From Blautia sp. (lineage in GTDB: Bacteria > Bacillota > Clostridia > Lachnospirales > Lachnospiraceae), in assembly GCA_017459635.1 (NCBI GenBank), contig JAFUCO010000053.1, positions 1-64,000 of the forward strand: a stretch of 64,000 bases of DNA, in the 5' to 3' direction. The position numbers were made by a program, and so were the translations under genes. The notes below the pieces were generated by a model. That model searched no databases. It had not been told where the DNA came from and saw only the letters and a program-made list of their open reading frames with translations. Positions 41,370 through 51,791 of this stretch are shown in pieces (the first letter of the stretch is position 1; the number at the start of each line of letters is the position of its first letter).

Positions 41370-43279
41370 TACCATGCATACCGTCTTGCGGCTGAGCGGC
41401 ATCTGTCGCACAGTCTGGATCTTACATTCCAGGGCAGCTTGCGGCCGCACTGCATGCAGCGCCGCGGGGCTAGCTTCTGCTTATTCAGGATTTCTATTAT
41501 CCGCCCGGAAATCTCGCCCTTCTTCTCCTCTATCCACGAAAAACGGTCAGGCTCAAACCTGCGTTTATAATAAAAGAGCATGTCGCATATCTTATATCTG
41601 TGCTCAAGGCTCCGGAGCTCTTCATTGTCATCCGAATGCATGCGGTCCGATTTTACCTTTGCATAAATATAAGGGAAGTTATCGATCCTGCTGTAGAGCA
41701 TGTCAAACCACATCTGCATCAGCACCTCGTCATTCTCATCAAAAGGTATCGTTGCAAACTGGTAAATAAGCTCCCTGTTGTCAGTGTATTTCTCTGCCTT
41801 TTCGGCAAGAGCTATCTCCCGCTCAATGCTGCCTCTCTGATATCCTTCGCTTATTGTAATGCTGTCCCATTGCCTCATCGTTTCGGAAAGTTTATCACCC
41901 ACCAGCTTAAGGCTCCCCGGAAAATCCACATATGCTTTCGATATCTCAGGTGTCCTGCTCTTTATATATGCCGGAAGATCCCATTCGTCAAAAATGGAAT
42001 TGTAAAGTCCTTCATCATATATACCGAAACGGCCTGCACGGCCTGCAATCTGCTTGATCTCATAATCATACAGATCCCGCCGCGTCTTACCGTCAAACTT
42101 CGTGTTTTCCAGAAAAACGATCCTCCGTATCGGCAGGTTCATTCCCATCCCTATCGCATCGGTAGCAACCACCACGTCAGTCTCGCCACTCATAAAGCTG
42201 TTGGCCTGCTTATGCCGTACATCATGCGGGAGGTTTCCATAAATCACACTGCACTTTATGCCCTTTGACTGCAGTACCGACGCCACTGAATGCACATCTC
42301 TTCTGGAAAAAACAATGAGCGCGTCTCCCCTCTCAACGCTTTTCGGGAAATTGAAAGCTCTTTCATCAAATATAAGCGGTGTCTTCCTTTCATGACGGAC
42401 AACTCTGTATTCATCACCACAGTCTTCGATCATCCGGATAACGCAGTGCTCAGCTTCAGGTGCCATGCATACATGAACTTCATCTGCACATACACCAAGT
42501 ATCGCCGAGGTCCAGGCTCCGCCCCTTTCACTGTCGCTTATCATCTGCGCTTCATCTATGACAGCGCAGGCATATCTCTCCTCAAAAGGCAGCATCTCCA
42601 CCGTAGATGCTCTGTGCCTTGCAAACTCAACATATGACTCCTCTTCTCCGGTCACAAGGTTACATGGAATATCGTCCATATTCAGTGCCCTGTACTGCTC
42701 ATACGCGAGCAGACGAAGAGGCCCGAGATACACTCCGGATTCAGCTTCCTTAAGAGCCTGTATAGCCTCATAGGTCTTCCCGGAGTTTGTCGGCCCGACA
42801 TGAAGTACAAATTTCCTGTTCATGGCTCTTGCCGAAGGATAAAGATCCGGAAGCCTGTCCGGTATACGGTCGAGAATATTTTTTCGCAGAACCTCCTGCG
42901 CAGCCATCAGCTTCTCATGATTAATGACCTTATAGTACTTATCCACCATTTTGGAAGGAGTAATATTCTTTTTTCCGGATACAATGCTCCTCAGGACCGG
43001 AGCCTTTTCAATATAATCTTCAAGAAAATCAGCTGCATCCTCAGGATGGCCTGCCTTATACGCGCTTACAAACGGATCCGACCTCAGCCTGACTGACAGC
43101 GCATTTCTATACCTCTTTGTTTTAGGCAGCTTTTCAGGCGGAATGTCAAAACCGCCGTCATACAGCTCCTTCTTCACTTCCTCAGCCGCCTCATCATACA
43201 CCTTACTGTACCAGTAACGCGCATATAACTGAAAAGCCTTCTCATCTTTAAAATTTCTTTTATGCTTCTTCCTGCTCAA
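41369..43279 (-). CDS. SUV3-like ATP-dependent RNA helicase with C-terminal zinc ribbon
   Basis: 636 residues. An N-terminal helical part of about 150 residues precedes helicase lobe 1 with Walker A LHVGPTNSGKTYEA near 159 and motif II VIDEAQMISD near 240 (DEAQ). Lobe 2 has VVVATDAIGMGMNLP and the motif VI region QIAGRAGRFG near 413. This is the SUV3/mitochondrial degradosome group. A C-terminal CMQCGRKL..CDRCRS supplies two CxxC pairs. It probably unwinds RNA during decay. SUV3-like proteins are unusual in bacteria other than Bacillota and some Proteobacteria. It is monocistronic. Confidence 0.9.
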   Translation of the reverse strand: MSRKKHKRNFKDEKAFQLYARYWYSKVYDEAAEEVKKELYDGGFDIPPEKLPKTKRYRNALSVRLRSDPFVSAYKAGHPEDAADFLEDYIEKAPVLRSIVSGKKNITPSKMVDKYYKVINHEKLMAAQEVLRKNILDRIPDRLPDLYPSARAMNRKFVLHVGPTNSGKTYEAIQALKEAESGVYLGPLRLLAYEQYRALNMDDIPCNLVTGEEESYVEFARHRASTVEMLPFEERYACAVIDEAQMISDSERGGAWTSAILGVCADEVHVCMAPEAEHCVIRMIEDCGDEYRVVRHERKTPLIFDERAFNFPKSVERGDALIVFSRRDVHSVASVLQSKGIKCSVIYGNLPHDVRHKQANSFMSGETDVVVATDAIGMGMNLPIRRIVFLENTKFDGKTRRDLYDYEIKQIAGRAGRFGIYDEGLYNSIFDEWDLPAYIKSRTPEISKAYVDFPGSLKLVGDKLSETMRQWDSITISEGYQRGSIEREIALAEKAEKYTDNRELIYQFATIPFDENDEVLMQMWFDMLYSRIDNFPYIYAKVKSDRMHSDDNEELRSLEHRYKICDMLFYYKRRFEPDRFSWIEEKKGEISGRIIEILNKQKLAPRRCMQCGRKLPWNVRSRLCDRCRSAARRYAW

Positions 43280-43331
43280 ACTTACAGACCTTCCACTTCA
43301 ACCTTTTTGCTTCGTTGCTTCAAGTATGTTT

Positions 43332-43360
43332 AGTGTACCATCACCCTTCAAAGAATACAA
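43332..43360 (-). promoter_or_regulatory. Helicase gene promoter
   Basis: Minus strand TTGTAT (43360-43355) and TACACT (43337-43332), 17-base spacer, 53 bases before the ATG. Confidence 0.6.
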
Positions 43361-43375
43361 GAAAGATGTTTTCAT

Positions 43376-44520
43376 TTGTTACTGTTCACGTTTGAAGTAA
43401 GTCTGATGCTCGCCCGCAAAGCAATAAAGGATGGTCACCATTTCGCTTGTCCGGGAAATGATGACCATCCTAAAATACTTCTTTATTCAATTTTTTACCT
43501 CGTATTTCTTATAAATAATATTTTTCTATACTCTATATTAATTTTTATTTTTTTAGATCAGAACCTTCACCTGACCGCTCTTATTATGATTTCCTGCTCA
43601 TAACCGGCTATGCCGTTTACTTAGAAAGTTGTTATAGATTTTTGAATTATAACTCACGATTTATAATTCATATGTAAAATGCTGAAATCCGGGCTACACT
43701 TTTTCGCTTTATAAACAACCCTGAACTTAACTCTTTTTAAATCCAAATCTGCTTATCTAATAAAATCCGTCTGCTCAAATCTTAAATAGTTTGCTTAACA
43801 TTAGAAACAAAATATATATATAAAATTTGTTTTTACTTCGCAGATTCTCTACCCGAAAAAGTTCCCTGTCATTTCATGCTTATGGAATACCTCTTAGTAT
43901 CCGTCCTGCTGCAAAGCTTCGACCCTCATTCCTATGTTACCAATGAGCATCTCAAAGTATCTTCCTATCACTTTTAAGAAATCTTCCGAAGCTCTTCCTC
44001 CGGACAGCTTCCGTGATACGGGTTATACTCTCAATCAGAAAGTTTCTTCACACGATCTGATGGATCTTTGTAACAGCTTTGTGACATTTGTTCAATATGA
44101 AAAACCGCTCTATATACGCTGGTACCTTTGTTCCACTCATTAAGGAACTTTACGTATTCAAATATGTACCAGGTCTTTCTTGCAGGAAACGCGGTTCCTG
44201 TCACTTCATATTGAGGGATGATCGATTATGTTTTCAATGGACTGCACCTGTTCCTTTCTCACTCGCTTCATTTCCAGATCTGCAGCTTCGATACTGCAGG
44301 ATGAATACCGGTGTTCAAGAGGTTTTGTCTCTTGTTTTTTGATGTACTCATATTACCATTCAATGCTTTTTTTGTCAAGCATTTTTTTGATTTTTTTGTA
44401 TTTTTTAATGGGTATTCTGTTTATAATGCATATATTCGATATTTTGTACAAACATTACAAACATTTCACAACAATAAGACATAAACCTATAAACCGGTTC
44501 GATTGTCAAGGACAGATTTT
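43376..44520. other. 1.1-kb AT-rich intergenic region with decayed sequence
   Basis: Starts with a MITE-like fragment (GTTACTGTTCACG at 43378), then an imperfect 16-bp inverted repeat at 43429-43470 (GGATGGTCACCATTTC). The stretch 43500-43860 is AT-rich without recognisable genes. Part of 43870-44345 has weak coding character on the minus strand (see next entry). The stretch 44345-44520 is T-rich and non-coding. Confidence 0.5.
44031..44345 (-). pseudogene. Possible gene remnant, unidentified
   Basis: On the minus strand one frame is open from about 44225 to a TGA at 44033-44031 (TWYIFEYVKFLNEWNKGTSV in the middle). The preceding 110 bases are open in another frame (EAADLEMKRVRKEQVQS), suggesting one frameshifted protein. 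There is no ribosome site and no family recognised. It may be the relic of a mobile-element gene. Confidence 0.25.
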
Positions 44521-44590
44521 AATAAGACAGGGGACGGTTCTCTGTCTTAAAACCAAAAAAATAAGACAGAGAACCGTCCCCTGTCTTATT
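44521..44590. repeat. REP-like palindrome (GGGACGGTTCTCTGTCTT family), long copy
   Basis: A 29-bp perfect inverted repeat (AATAAGACAGGGGACGGTTC and onward) around CCAAAA-type sequence, followed by TTTTT toward 44598. It may terminate the hydratase transcript. Other copies at 48511 and 58565, with a fragment at 3113. Confidence 0.8.
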
Positions 44591-44597
44591 TTTGTAT

Positions 44598-46853
44598 TTA
44601 TACTGCGTTGTAATTTATGAGGCACCCTTTCAGGATGATCTCTCTTTCATCGTCGGTCAGCTCGCCCAGAGTCACATCAAACTCCTTCAGGCCTTCCTTT
44701 CTGACTACATATCCCTTTATTACTCCTGCCTTTTCCTGCACTTCCTGGCGGATCGCCGGGAAGAACAGATAATCACCGTTTGCGAAGGGCAGTTCTCCTT
44801 CTTTTATCAGGAATGGAAGCATTCCCCAGTTGATAAGGTTTGAGCGATACCTCTTTGTTGCGTATTCGTTGGCGATGTTTGCCCAGCCGCCAAGCACTTT
44901 CTGACATGACGCCGCCTGTTCTCTGGCGGATCCATCGCCTGGTTTTACCGCAAAGATGGTGCTTCCTATACCCAGATGCTCTGCTGCGCCCGGGTAAGCT
45001 TCTCCTACTGCTGCCAGGATAACGGCAAGTTCCGGAACTGCCGTTACCGGATCCTCTCCTGCTTCAATGGCCTTTTCGGCCTTCTGGATCTCCTTGGCCC
45101 TGCCAACATAAGCCGGATCCTTGCGGGAAAGCGCGAATTCTGCCAGTCCAAGCGGATTCGAGCGGTATGAAGAGGTTTCACCGGACGGTATCAGTTCATC
45201 TGTAGTAGTGACAGGATCATGGATCTCTGACACAACTTTCAGAAGCAGGTTTTCAGAGAGCGGAGGCATCTTCGGCCAGTCCTTGATGTTCGGGCCAAAC
45301 CTGATATCGACAGATGGATCGGCAATACCTTTGCTGTCAAACACTCTGTTTTCATAGATCGTACTGTCGAAGAAATACTTCTGTCCTTTGTATTCTCCCT
45401 CATATTCCTCTGCAGAGGTAAGGAAGCCCTTGTTTGCGGCGGTCGCTGCTATGGAACGGGCATCCATGAGGGCAACTGAGGAGATCTGGCCGTTCTGGAT
45501 CTTTGATCCCTCCCTGTTCGGGAAGTTTCTGGTAGTATGCCTTATGCTGAACGCATTATTGGCCGGTGTATCGCCCGCTCCGAAGCACGGTCCGCAGAAG
45601 GCCGTCTTCACCACGGCTCCTGTGGCCAGCAGGTCAGCGAGGACTCCATTCTTCGCAAGCTCCATATAGATCGGGGTACTTGCAGGATATACGCTGAGCG
45701 TGAACGCATCGGAACCTATGCTCCTGCCGCGCAGTATGTCGGCAGCCGCGCAGATATTCTCAAATCCGCCGCCGGCGCAGCCTGCAATTATACCCTGCTC
45801 TACATACAGCTTTCCGTCAATGACCTTGTCACGCAGAGTAAACGGAATCTTGTTGTCAAGGCTCACGGCCGCTTTCTTCTCGACCTCGGCCAGAATATCA
45901 TCAAGGTTCGCCTTCAGCTCATCTATCGTGTAAGTGTTGCTCGGATGGAACGGCATGGCGATCATCGGTTTGATCTCGCCAAGGTCGATCTCCACACAGC
46001 CGTCATAGTAAGCAGTCTCTCCGGGCTTCAGCTCTTTGTAGTCCTGTTTTCTTCCGTGTATCTCGTAGAATTCCTCGATCACTTCATCGGTCTGCCAGAT
46101 AGATGACAGACAGGTGGTCTCTGTAGTCATGACATCGATGCCTATACGGAAGTCCGCGCTCAGAGAAGCCACTCCGGGGCCCACAAATTCCATGACCTTG
46201 TTCTTGACATAACCGTTTGCAAACACTTTGCCGATTATAGCAAGAGCCACATCCTGAGGGCCTACACCCGGACGCGGTGAACCGGTAAGATAGACTGCAA
46301 CCACCTGCGGCATGTTAATATCATATGTCTGGGAAAGAAGCTGCTTAACAAGCTCCGGGCCGCCTTCTCCAACAGCCATGGTTCCAAGAGCGCCATAACG
46401 GGTGTGGCTGTCCGATCCCAGTATCATCTGTCCGCCGCAGGCAAGCATTTCACGCGCAAACTGGTGAATAACCGCCTGATGAGGAGGAACGTACACTCCG
46501 CCGTACTTTTTCGCGCAGGTAAGGCCGAACATATGGTCGTCTTCGTTAATGGTACCGCCTACCGCGCACAGCGAATTATGGCAGTTCGTCAGAACATACG
46601 GAACCGGAAATCTCTCCAGGCCTGACGCTCGGGCGGTCTGGATAATTCCTACAAATGTGATATCATGGGAAGTAAGCTTATCAAACTTTATCTGGAGCTT
46701 TTCCATGTTTCCGGATGTGTTATGCTCCTTCAGTATCCCATAAGCGATTGTGTTTTTACGAGCCTCCTCCTTATTTAATGAAGGCTGTGCCTGCGCCTCT
46801 CCGGCAATCTTTCCATTTACCATATAGACGCCGCTGTCATATAATTTCATTCT
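44598..46853 (-). CDS. Aconitase-family hydratase (YbhJ-like)
   Basis: About 751 residues from [20 protein letters not shown]. Aconitase fold: [20 protein letters not shown] near 146, iron-sulfur cysteines in [12 protein letters not shown] near 417 and an upstream [10 protein letters not shown] near 352. The C-terminal swivel domain has [13 protein letters not shown] near 685. The length and FCGPC motif resemble YbhJ-type hydratases rather than classical aconitase (about 890 or 640 residues). The substrate may not be citrate. GGAGG stands seven bases before the ATG. No TCA-cycle neighbours. Confidence 0.87.
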   Translation of the reverse strand, partial: RMKLYDSGVYMVNGKIAGEAQAQPSLNKEEARKNTIAYGILKEHNTSGNMEKLQIKFDKLTSHDITFVGIIQTARASGLERFPVPYVLTNCHNSLCAVGGTINEDDHMFGLTCAKKYGGVYVPPHQAVIHQFAREMLACGGQMILGSDSHTRYGALGTMAVGEGGPELVKQLLSQTYDINMPQVVAVYLTGSPRPGVGPQDVALAIIGKVFANGYVKNKVMEFVGPGVASLSADFRIGIDVMTTETTCLSSIWQTDEVIEEFYEIHGRKQDYKELKPGETAYYDGCVEIDLGEIKPMIAMPFHPSNTYTIDELKANLDDILAEVEKKAAVSLDNKIPFTLRDKVIDGKLYVEQGIIAGCAGGGFENICAAADILRGRSIGSDAFTLSVYPASTPIYMELAKNGVLADLLATGAVVKTAFCGPCFGAGDTPANNAFSIRHTTRNFPNREGSKIQNGQISSVALMDARSIAATAANKGFLTSAEEYEGEYKGQKYFFDSTIYENRVFDSKGIADPSVDIRFGPNIKDWPKMPPLSENLLLKVVSEIHDPVTTTDELIPSGETSSYRSNPLGLAEFALSRKDPAYVGRAKEIQKAEKAIEAGEDPVTAVPELAVILAAVGEAYPGAAEHLGIGSTIFAVKPGDGSAREQAASCQKVLGGWANIANEYATKRYRSNLINWGMLPFLIKEGELPFANGDYLFFPAIRQEVQEKAGVIKGYVVRKEGLKEFDVTLGELTDDEREIILKGCLINYNAV

Positions 46854-46985
46854 GTTTCCTCCATTTTGCACCCAGATAATCGGTAATGAATCTGCTGAAG
46901 CAATTTCAAATCTTTTTTATAATAATACAGAAAGAAAACCATGTCAAAAAAATTCTGTTCTTAATGAAAAGCTTATGATAGAATA

Positions 46986-47065
46986 TTACTGTTCATGGCC
47001 GTAAATGTGCGAATCTGAATGAAAACAGCAGACTCAGCCGTCTAAAGCCGGACCGTGAACAGAGG
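46986..47065 (+). repeat. Short-form MITE-like repeat
   Basis: TTACTGTTCATGGCCGTAAA at the left, AGCAGACTCAGCCG inside, and GGACCGTGAACAG at the right. About 80 bases, related to 51610-51691 and 18639-18733. Confidence 0.65.
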
Positions 47066-47117
47066 TATATTACACCACAATGCATTATTCAGCAGCAAAG
47101 GATTGGAGAGAAAAGAA

Positions 47118-47384
47118 ATGTTTCACTTATGGGGAAAGATCTGGAAGGACAGCCGCATGATCAGAGATATTACGATCTGTGATGGTTCGGAGGATACACG
47201 TACTCACAAGGTTTTCCACGCCCTGGAACAGGTCTGTCATGATTTCGACCTCGGACAGCCCATCTGGCTTGATTCCAATATAAGAGAATTCAAAAAGCAC
47301 AGCAAAACACGCTTCCGCCAGGACAGTTTTATTGAAGAGATCGATTTTGACTATCTGGAAATCCAGATCACCGAAGAGGACTGA
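47118..47384 (+). CDS. Small conserved-looking protein of unknown function
   Basis: 88 residues from MFHLWGKIWKDSRMIRDITI. Charged and soluble, no signal. HALEQVCHDFDLGQPIWLDS in the middle, ending DFDYLEIQITEED. GGAGAG stands before the ATG and the longer frame starts in the repeat, so the inner start is preferred. It lies 78 bases upstream of the DapF paralogue on the same strand, probably co-transcribed. No family recognised. Confidence 0.65.
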   Translation: MFHLWGKIWKDSRMIRDITICDGSEDTRTHKVFHALEQVCHDFDLGQPIWLDSNIREFKKHSKTRFRQDSFIEEIDFDYLEIQITEED

Positions 47385-47462
47385 CTGCGAAAGCAATGGA
47401 ACGGTCAGTCTTTCCAGCCGGAAGAAGCTGACCACCACAAATACATTATAGGAGGAGAAACA

Positions 47463-48308
47463 ATGAAAGGAATCGTCCTGTCAAAATATCAGGGACTCGG
47501 AAATGATTATCTTATCCTTGACGCCCGCAAAAATAAATCAAAGCTCATGGGGAAGAAGATCGCCCTTCTCTGCCGCCGCGGATTCGGCCTTGGGGCTGAC
47601 GGCGTATTGTATGGACCAGTGGATATCGGCGGCAAAATGGGAGTGCGCATCTTCAACTCGGATGGCAGCGAATCAGCCATCAGCGGCAACGGTGTCCGTA
47701 TCTTCGCAAAATATCTTATGGATCAGGGCTATGTATCGGGAAGTACCTTCGATATCGAGACCCTCGCCGGCACGATAACAGCTGAAGCACTCAACAGCCG
47801 TGGTACCGAATTCCGCGTAAATATGGGAAAGGCTTCTTTTTTCTCAAAGGACATCCCGGTAAGCGGAGATCCAAGAGAGGTCATTGATGAAGGCTTCCGT
47901 TTCCACGATCATATGTACAAGGCTACCTGCCTGACGGTCGGGAATCCGCACTGCATCATATTCACCAATCATCTTGAGCCGAAGGATGCGAAGCTCCTCG
48001 GGCCTTATGTTGAAAACTGCGATGAATTTCCAAACCGCATGAACCTGCAGCTCTGCCATGTCATCGACAGGGGCAACCTTGATATTGAGATATGGGAGCG
48101 CGGCAGCGGCTACACCAAAGCATCAGGAACCGGCAGCTGTGCTGCAGCAGCAGCCGCATACCGTCTTGGCTATACCGAGTCCCGCATGAATGTGAACCAG
48201 CCCGGCGGAATGATCCAGATAGACATAGCCCCGGACGGCACCATATTCATGACAGGAACCGTAGGTTTCATAGCAGAAATGAACATCGCAGAAGAGTTCT
48301 TTTCCTGA
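47463..48308 (+). CDS. DapF-family paralogue lacking both catalytic cysteines
   Basis: 281 residues with the DapF double-barrel pattern: MKGIVLSKYQGLGNDYLILD at the start, GNPHCIIF near 160 and the GSGYTKASGTGSC loop near 215. True DapF has Cys in MCGNG and ACGTG. Here these read ISGNGVR and KASGTGSC, so both acid/base cysteines are serine. It is thus unlikely to epimerise diaminopimelate as DapF does. Isomerase, dehydratase or binding roles occur in the superfamily. AGGAGGAG precedes the ATG. It follows a small unknown gene. The intact dapF is at 17695. Confidence 0.88.
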   Translation: MKGIVLSKYQGLGNDYLILDARKNKSKLMGKKIALLCRRGFGLGADGVLYGPVDIGGKMGVRIFNSDGSESAISGNGVRIFAKYLMDQGYVSGSTFDIETLAGTITAEALNSRGTEFRVNMGKASFFSKDIPVSGDPREVIDEGFRFHDHMYKATCLTVGNPHCIIFTNHLEPKDAKLLGPYVENCDEFPNRMNLQLCHVIDRGNLDIEIWERGSGYTKASGTGSCAAAAAAYRLGYTESRMNVNQPGGMIQIDIAPDGTIFMTGTVGFIAEMNIAEEFFS

Positions 48309-48327
48309 TGCAGCTATATCTAAAAAA

Positions 48328-48513
48328 ATGTATGCTCCTGAAGACAGCGCTGTTTCCGGTGACATCACCGCAGCAGAAGACAACATTTCGGCAGAGGATA
48401 CAGATGGCGACGGGGCATTCCTTCTTTCATACCGTTTTGCAGATAAGGAGGAGGCTGCCGAGTTCCTTCTTTCCAATCGTGAGTATTATGAGAATCTCAA
48501 CCAGAAGAAATAA
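48328..48513 (+). pseudogene. Short frame ending in a REP-like palindrome, probable truncated gene
   Basis: 61 residues. The C-terminal half (DGAFLLSYRFADKEEAAEFL, then LSNREYYENLNQKK) looks like real protein. There is no ribosome site before the ATG, and its TAA is the first base triplet of the palindrome at 48511. I read it as a fragment whose end was cut by the repeat. Confidence 0.4.
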
Positions 48514-48563
48514 GACAGGGGACGGTTCTCTGTCTTATTTTTATAAGACAGAGAACCGTCCCC
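48511..48563. repeat. REP-like palindrome (GGGACGGTTCTCTGTCTT family)
   Basis: GGGGACGGTTCTCTGTCTTA (48518) pairs with its complement ending at 48563, around TTTT, a 21-bp perfect stem. It lies between convergent genes and may serve as a terminator. The region after it carries TTTTTCACAGCCCC, half of the other palindrome family. Confidence 0.75.
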
Positions 48564-48603
48564 TCCTCATTTTTCACAGCCCCTTTTAATAGGTATTAAT
48601 CTG

Positions 48604-51483
48604 TTATGCAGCAGGCTCTGCTGCATCATCCTGTGCATTTTCAGACGCAGGCTCCACATTCTCATCCTGAACTTCATCAGGCGTCTCGTCTATAGTTTCC
48701 GGCTGTTCTTCTGCTTCAGCAGCGGCATTTTCTTCAGCTGCTTCTGCTATCTCCGCGGATGCATCATCCTTCGGACGGGATTTCTTTCCTTCGGTAACAA
48801 GGGATGCTTCATCCATAGGTATTGCATGGCCTTCCGGAAGTTCTATTTCTTCAAGTCCATCTGCAGAAAGCTCAATGAACTCTCCTCCGGATATCTTTGT
48901 AAAGAAGATGTCCTTCAGGTCTTCAAGGCTTTCTATCCCTGTAACCTTATCTGCGACATGCTCAAGAACGACCCCAACCGCCTCCATGAGTGCATCCTGA
49001 ACATTTCCATTATTCTCATCCGGGAAAACTGACGACAGATCAAACCAGCGGCCTCCTATGTAAGCTGCGAAAACGAGCTGGTCCATACGGTCAGACATAG
49101 GATCCTCCTGCCTTAAGTGCATCAACAGCGGAATCGTATATCCCTCACCTGATACCATATTGATAGTACGGTCGTCCTGACCTGCATTGCCATTTCCATC
49201 TGTATATACATCATCAGCCTCTTTTTTCAGCCATTTCATCAGGTCATTTAATACTTCATCCGGAAGATCACTGTTCTCAACGGCTTCCGGAAGCTCCGAT
49301 TCAATATCGCTTACAGTATCAGCAGCCTTATCATCCGCATCAGTGTCACTGTCTTCTGACATGTCAGACAGGATATCTCCGATCAGCTCAAGAAGGCCAG
49401 GCTCTTCTTCCTGCACGACAGGTTTTGCTTCTTCGGCAGCCTGCTGCTCTATTATAAACTTCTCTACGCTCTCCGGGAAGAAGCTGTAATCACCAGCCAT
49501 CATATCAGCAACATATGTCCTGATCTTATCGATAAGCTTCTCAATATTCAGGCTGTTTATCATAAGCATCCAGTTTCCGTCGGTCATTGCTTCAGTATCC
49601 GGCAGGACCAGATTTACCAGTGCACGGTTGTCTGCCATCTCTTCGGGAAGTCTGTTGTCGCCGAGTTTTACAGTAATTATTGCATCGGAAAGAGCATCTC
49701 CATACTGCTCCATTCCAAGATTGCCAAGAACGACCGGAAGTATATCGGCAAGCTGTGCGTAATCGGTCTGCGGAACCATGGTGCAGTCGACGGCGAACCA
49801 GAATGCGCGGGCGTCTTCAAGTGTCATCCCACCGTCAGTGTACATACGGTAAGCCAGATAGTTAAGCAGCGAAGAATTCGTATGTACTCCTCCATGATCA
49901 TTGATGCCGGTCGGAGTCTTTACGTTAGCATGGTAATAGATATCCCAGCTGAATTCAGGCTGCTGCAGCAAATGCGGATCGCTCATACTGCGGACGATTG
50001 TGGAACTGCCTTCACCCATAAGCCATTCGGTTTCATTACCGTTCATCATCTTGCAGAACTGGCCCTGTATATCACTCATGGCTTCATTGATAGCGCCGTA
50101 ATCGTTAACGTACGCATTATAAGTAGTGGTGGCACCGGTCACGCAGTGCGTCGTCTCATGAGCGATGACATCAATGCACTGTGAATAATCATTTGCCTGG
50201 CTTGCCGCGAATATCTGCCATCCGAGCATCTCGCCGCAGTAGCACGCATTATTGATCATATAGTGGTCCTTATCGCAGAAGTTGTTAAGGATGAGGATCG
50301 GTGTTCCCTCTCCGTCCGGGCCATGCCATCCTATTTCATTGTAGTAATCCCATGCAATACAGTAATTGTAAAGGGAGAGCAGTCCTATCTGATCCCATTC
50401 TTTATTGTCCGGACTGTATTCGACCACAACATTTCCATTGTTATACAGGAATTCATAGCAGTCGGCTACAACGATCCTGCGTTCCAGGTTTCCAAGGTAA
50501 TACATTCCTGTACGTCTGTCGCGCATTACGGTGACAGAGATCTCTTTTTCTGTTCCGTCAGAAAGATCCACATAACCGGTATATTCTGCCGGTTCCATAA
50601 ACTCAAACAGGTATTCGGCATCAAATCCTGAAGAACCGGCTGCATCTCCCGGTATTATTGTAGGCATACTGTAAAGATATTCTCCGGCCATATTGACATA
50701 ATGTGCCTTATACGGAAGCTCTTCGCTGCTGGATGATGCATCTGTATAGACTGCCCAAACATAGCGCGCGCTGGCACTTTCTGCATCATCGGCATAGAGA
50801 TCGATCTCAAGCATGCTTGGAAGAAGGATCTTTTCGGTCCAGTCACTGTGAACCTTTACGGTAAGGCCGGCAGCTTCTTCCTCGTGAGCCGATACGATCG
50901 CTTCAGCCTCCTCTGCCGGGATGCCTTCTCCTTCGTTCGCTTCGGGGAGCTCTGATTCCACACAGCCGCTGAACGAAAGCATTTTTCCGTCAGAGTCTGT
51001 TATGATCTTGACTGCGCCGCCCGGTACAGTAGTGTCGCCGTACATCTGCTGAAATACATAATACTGATTTCCGGCTGTGTCTGTTAAAATGTCCACCGGG
51101 TCGAAGCTTGTCTTTTCGTTACCGCCCATGAGCCATATCATGGAATCGACCACTGCCCCGGCATCTTCCTCGCCTGTGACAGGACTGTCTGTGCAGGTTC
51201 CCTTGATCAGCGTTACCTTTCCATCATGGATAAATACTTCTTCAGCTCCGCCATTCAGCTCCTCTACTTCTGAGATGGTAAGCTGTCCTTCCGGAGCCTC
51301 ACTCTCTTTTTGCTTCAACGCCTCGATATCAGCAGCTCCCGAAACTTCAATGACCGCTTCATCCGAAGCTTCACTTACAGTACCGGCCCCGGTTGTTTCT
51401 GCCAAGGCATAAGGAGCAGCCGAAGAAGCAAGCATCGCAGCAGCCATCGCCACTGCAATGGTCTTTTTATAATTTGTTGACAT
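48604..51483 (-). CDS. Secreted M4-family (thermolysin-like) metallopeptidase with long C-terminal extension
   Basis: 959 residues. Signal peptide ends near YALA. An FTP/PepSY-type propeptide spans about 45-300 (GAVKIITDSDGKMLSFSG). The catalytic domain has VIAHETTHCVTGATT near 440 (HExxH zinc site) and AINEAMSDIQGQF near 467 (third ligand Glu). An active-site His is in TGINDHGGVHTNSSLLNYLA near 510. After about 650 the protein has acidic, Glu/Asp/Ala-rich segments and another conserved-looking 120-residue part (SGEGYTIPLLMHLRQEDPM). The C-terminus is low-complexity. It is longer than typical M4 enzymes (about 550). GGAGG precedes the ATG. Confidence 0.92.
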   Translation of the reverse strand: MSTNYKKTIAVAMAAAMLASSAAPYALAETTGAGTVSEASDEAVIEVSGAADIEALKQKESEAPEGQLTISEVEELNGGAEEVFIHDGKVTLIKGTCTDSPVTGEEDAGAVVDSMIWLMGGNEKTSFDPVDILTDTAGNQYYVFQQMYGDTTVPGGAVKIITDSDGKMLSFSGCVESELPEANEGEGIPAEEAEAIVSAHEEEAAGLTVKVHSDWTEKILLPSMLEIDLYADDAESASARYVWAVYTDASSSSEELPYKAHYVNMAGEYLYSMPTIIPGDAAGSSGFDAEYLFEFMEPAEYTGYVDLSDGTEKEISVTVMRDRRTGMYYLGNLERRIVVADCYEFLYNNGNVVVEYSPDNKEWDQIGLLSLYNYCIAWDYYNEIGWHGPDGEGTPILILNNFCDKDHYMINNACYCGEMLGWQIFAASQANDYSQCIDVIAHETTHCVTGATTTYNAYVNDYGAINEAMSDIQGQFCKMMNGNETEWLMGEGSSTIVRSMSDPHLLQQPEFSWDIYYHANVKTPTGINDHGGVHTNSSLLNYLAYRMYTDGGMTLEDARAFWFAVDCTMVPQTDYAQLADILPVVLGNLGMEQYGDALSDAIITVKLGDNRLPEEMADNRALVNLVLPDTEAMTDGNWMLMINSLNIEKLIDKIRTYVADMMAGDYSFFPESVEKFIIEQQAAEEAKPVVQEEEPGLLELIGDILSDMSEDSDTDADDKAADTVSDIESELPEAVENSDLPDEVLNDLMKWLKKEADDVYTDGNGNAGQDDRTINMVSGEGYTIPLLMHLRQEDPMSDRMDQLVFAAYIGGRWFDLSSVFPDENNGNVQDALMEAVGVVLEHVADKVTGIESLEDLKDIFFTKISGGEFIELSADGLEEIELPEGHAIPMDEASLVTEGKKSRPKDDASAEIAEAAEENAAAEAEEQPETIDETPDEVQDENVEPASENAQDDAAEPAA

Positions 51484-51609
51484 AGATACCTCCTTTTAAG
51501 TAAAAAAATCTTGTGTAATCATTCAGGTACGTCAGTATAATTTTACTACTGAAGTCTCAAAAATGAAAGCATCAGTAATCACAGGAGCCTGAACAATTTC
51601 CACGGATGT

Positions 51610-51691
51610 GTTACTATCCATGGCCGCAAACGCGGGATTCCGAATGCAGGAAGCAGACTCAGACGCTTACGGCTAAGCCTCATATAGTAAC
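51610..51691 (+). repeat. Short-form MITE-like repeat, both ends present
   Basis: 82 bases: GTTACTATCCATGGCCGC at the left and CATATAGTAAC at the right, with AGCAGACTCAGACGC inside. The ends are an imperfect inverted pair. No clear target duplication. It occupies the gap between the M4 peptidase and the sugar-binding gene. Confidence 0.65.
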
Positions 51692-51791
51692 TCTTATATA
51701 TATACGATTAAGATCAGCCGCTTCCATGAAACACTTGGTTTATCCCCACGCGGTCCCACGCGGTTTAACATTACAGGATGATATAGCAAGA

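Noticed and set aside
41600..42268. 222-codon plus-strand frame
   Set aside because: Antisense to the SUV3-like helicase core.
43934..44143. 69-codon plus-strand frame
   Set aside because: No ribosome site, unusual composition, and the opposite strand has better though broken coding character.
44490..44515. GGTTCGATTGTC resembling a tRNA T-arm
   Set aside because: No acceptor stem, anticodon arm or matching 3' end around it.
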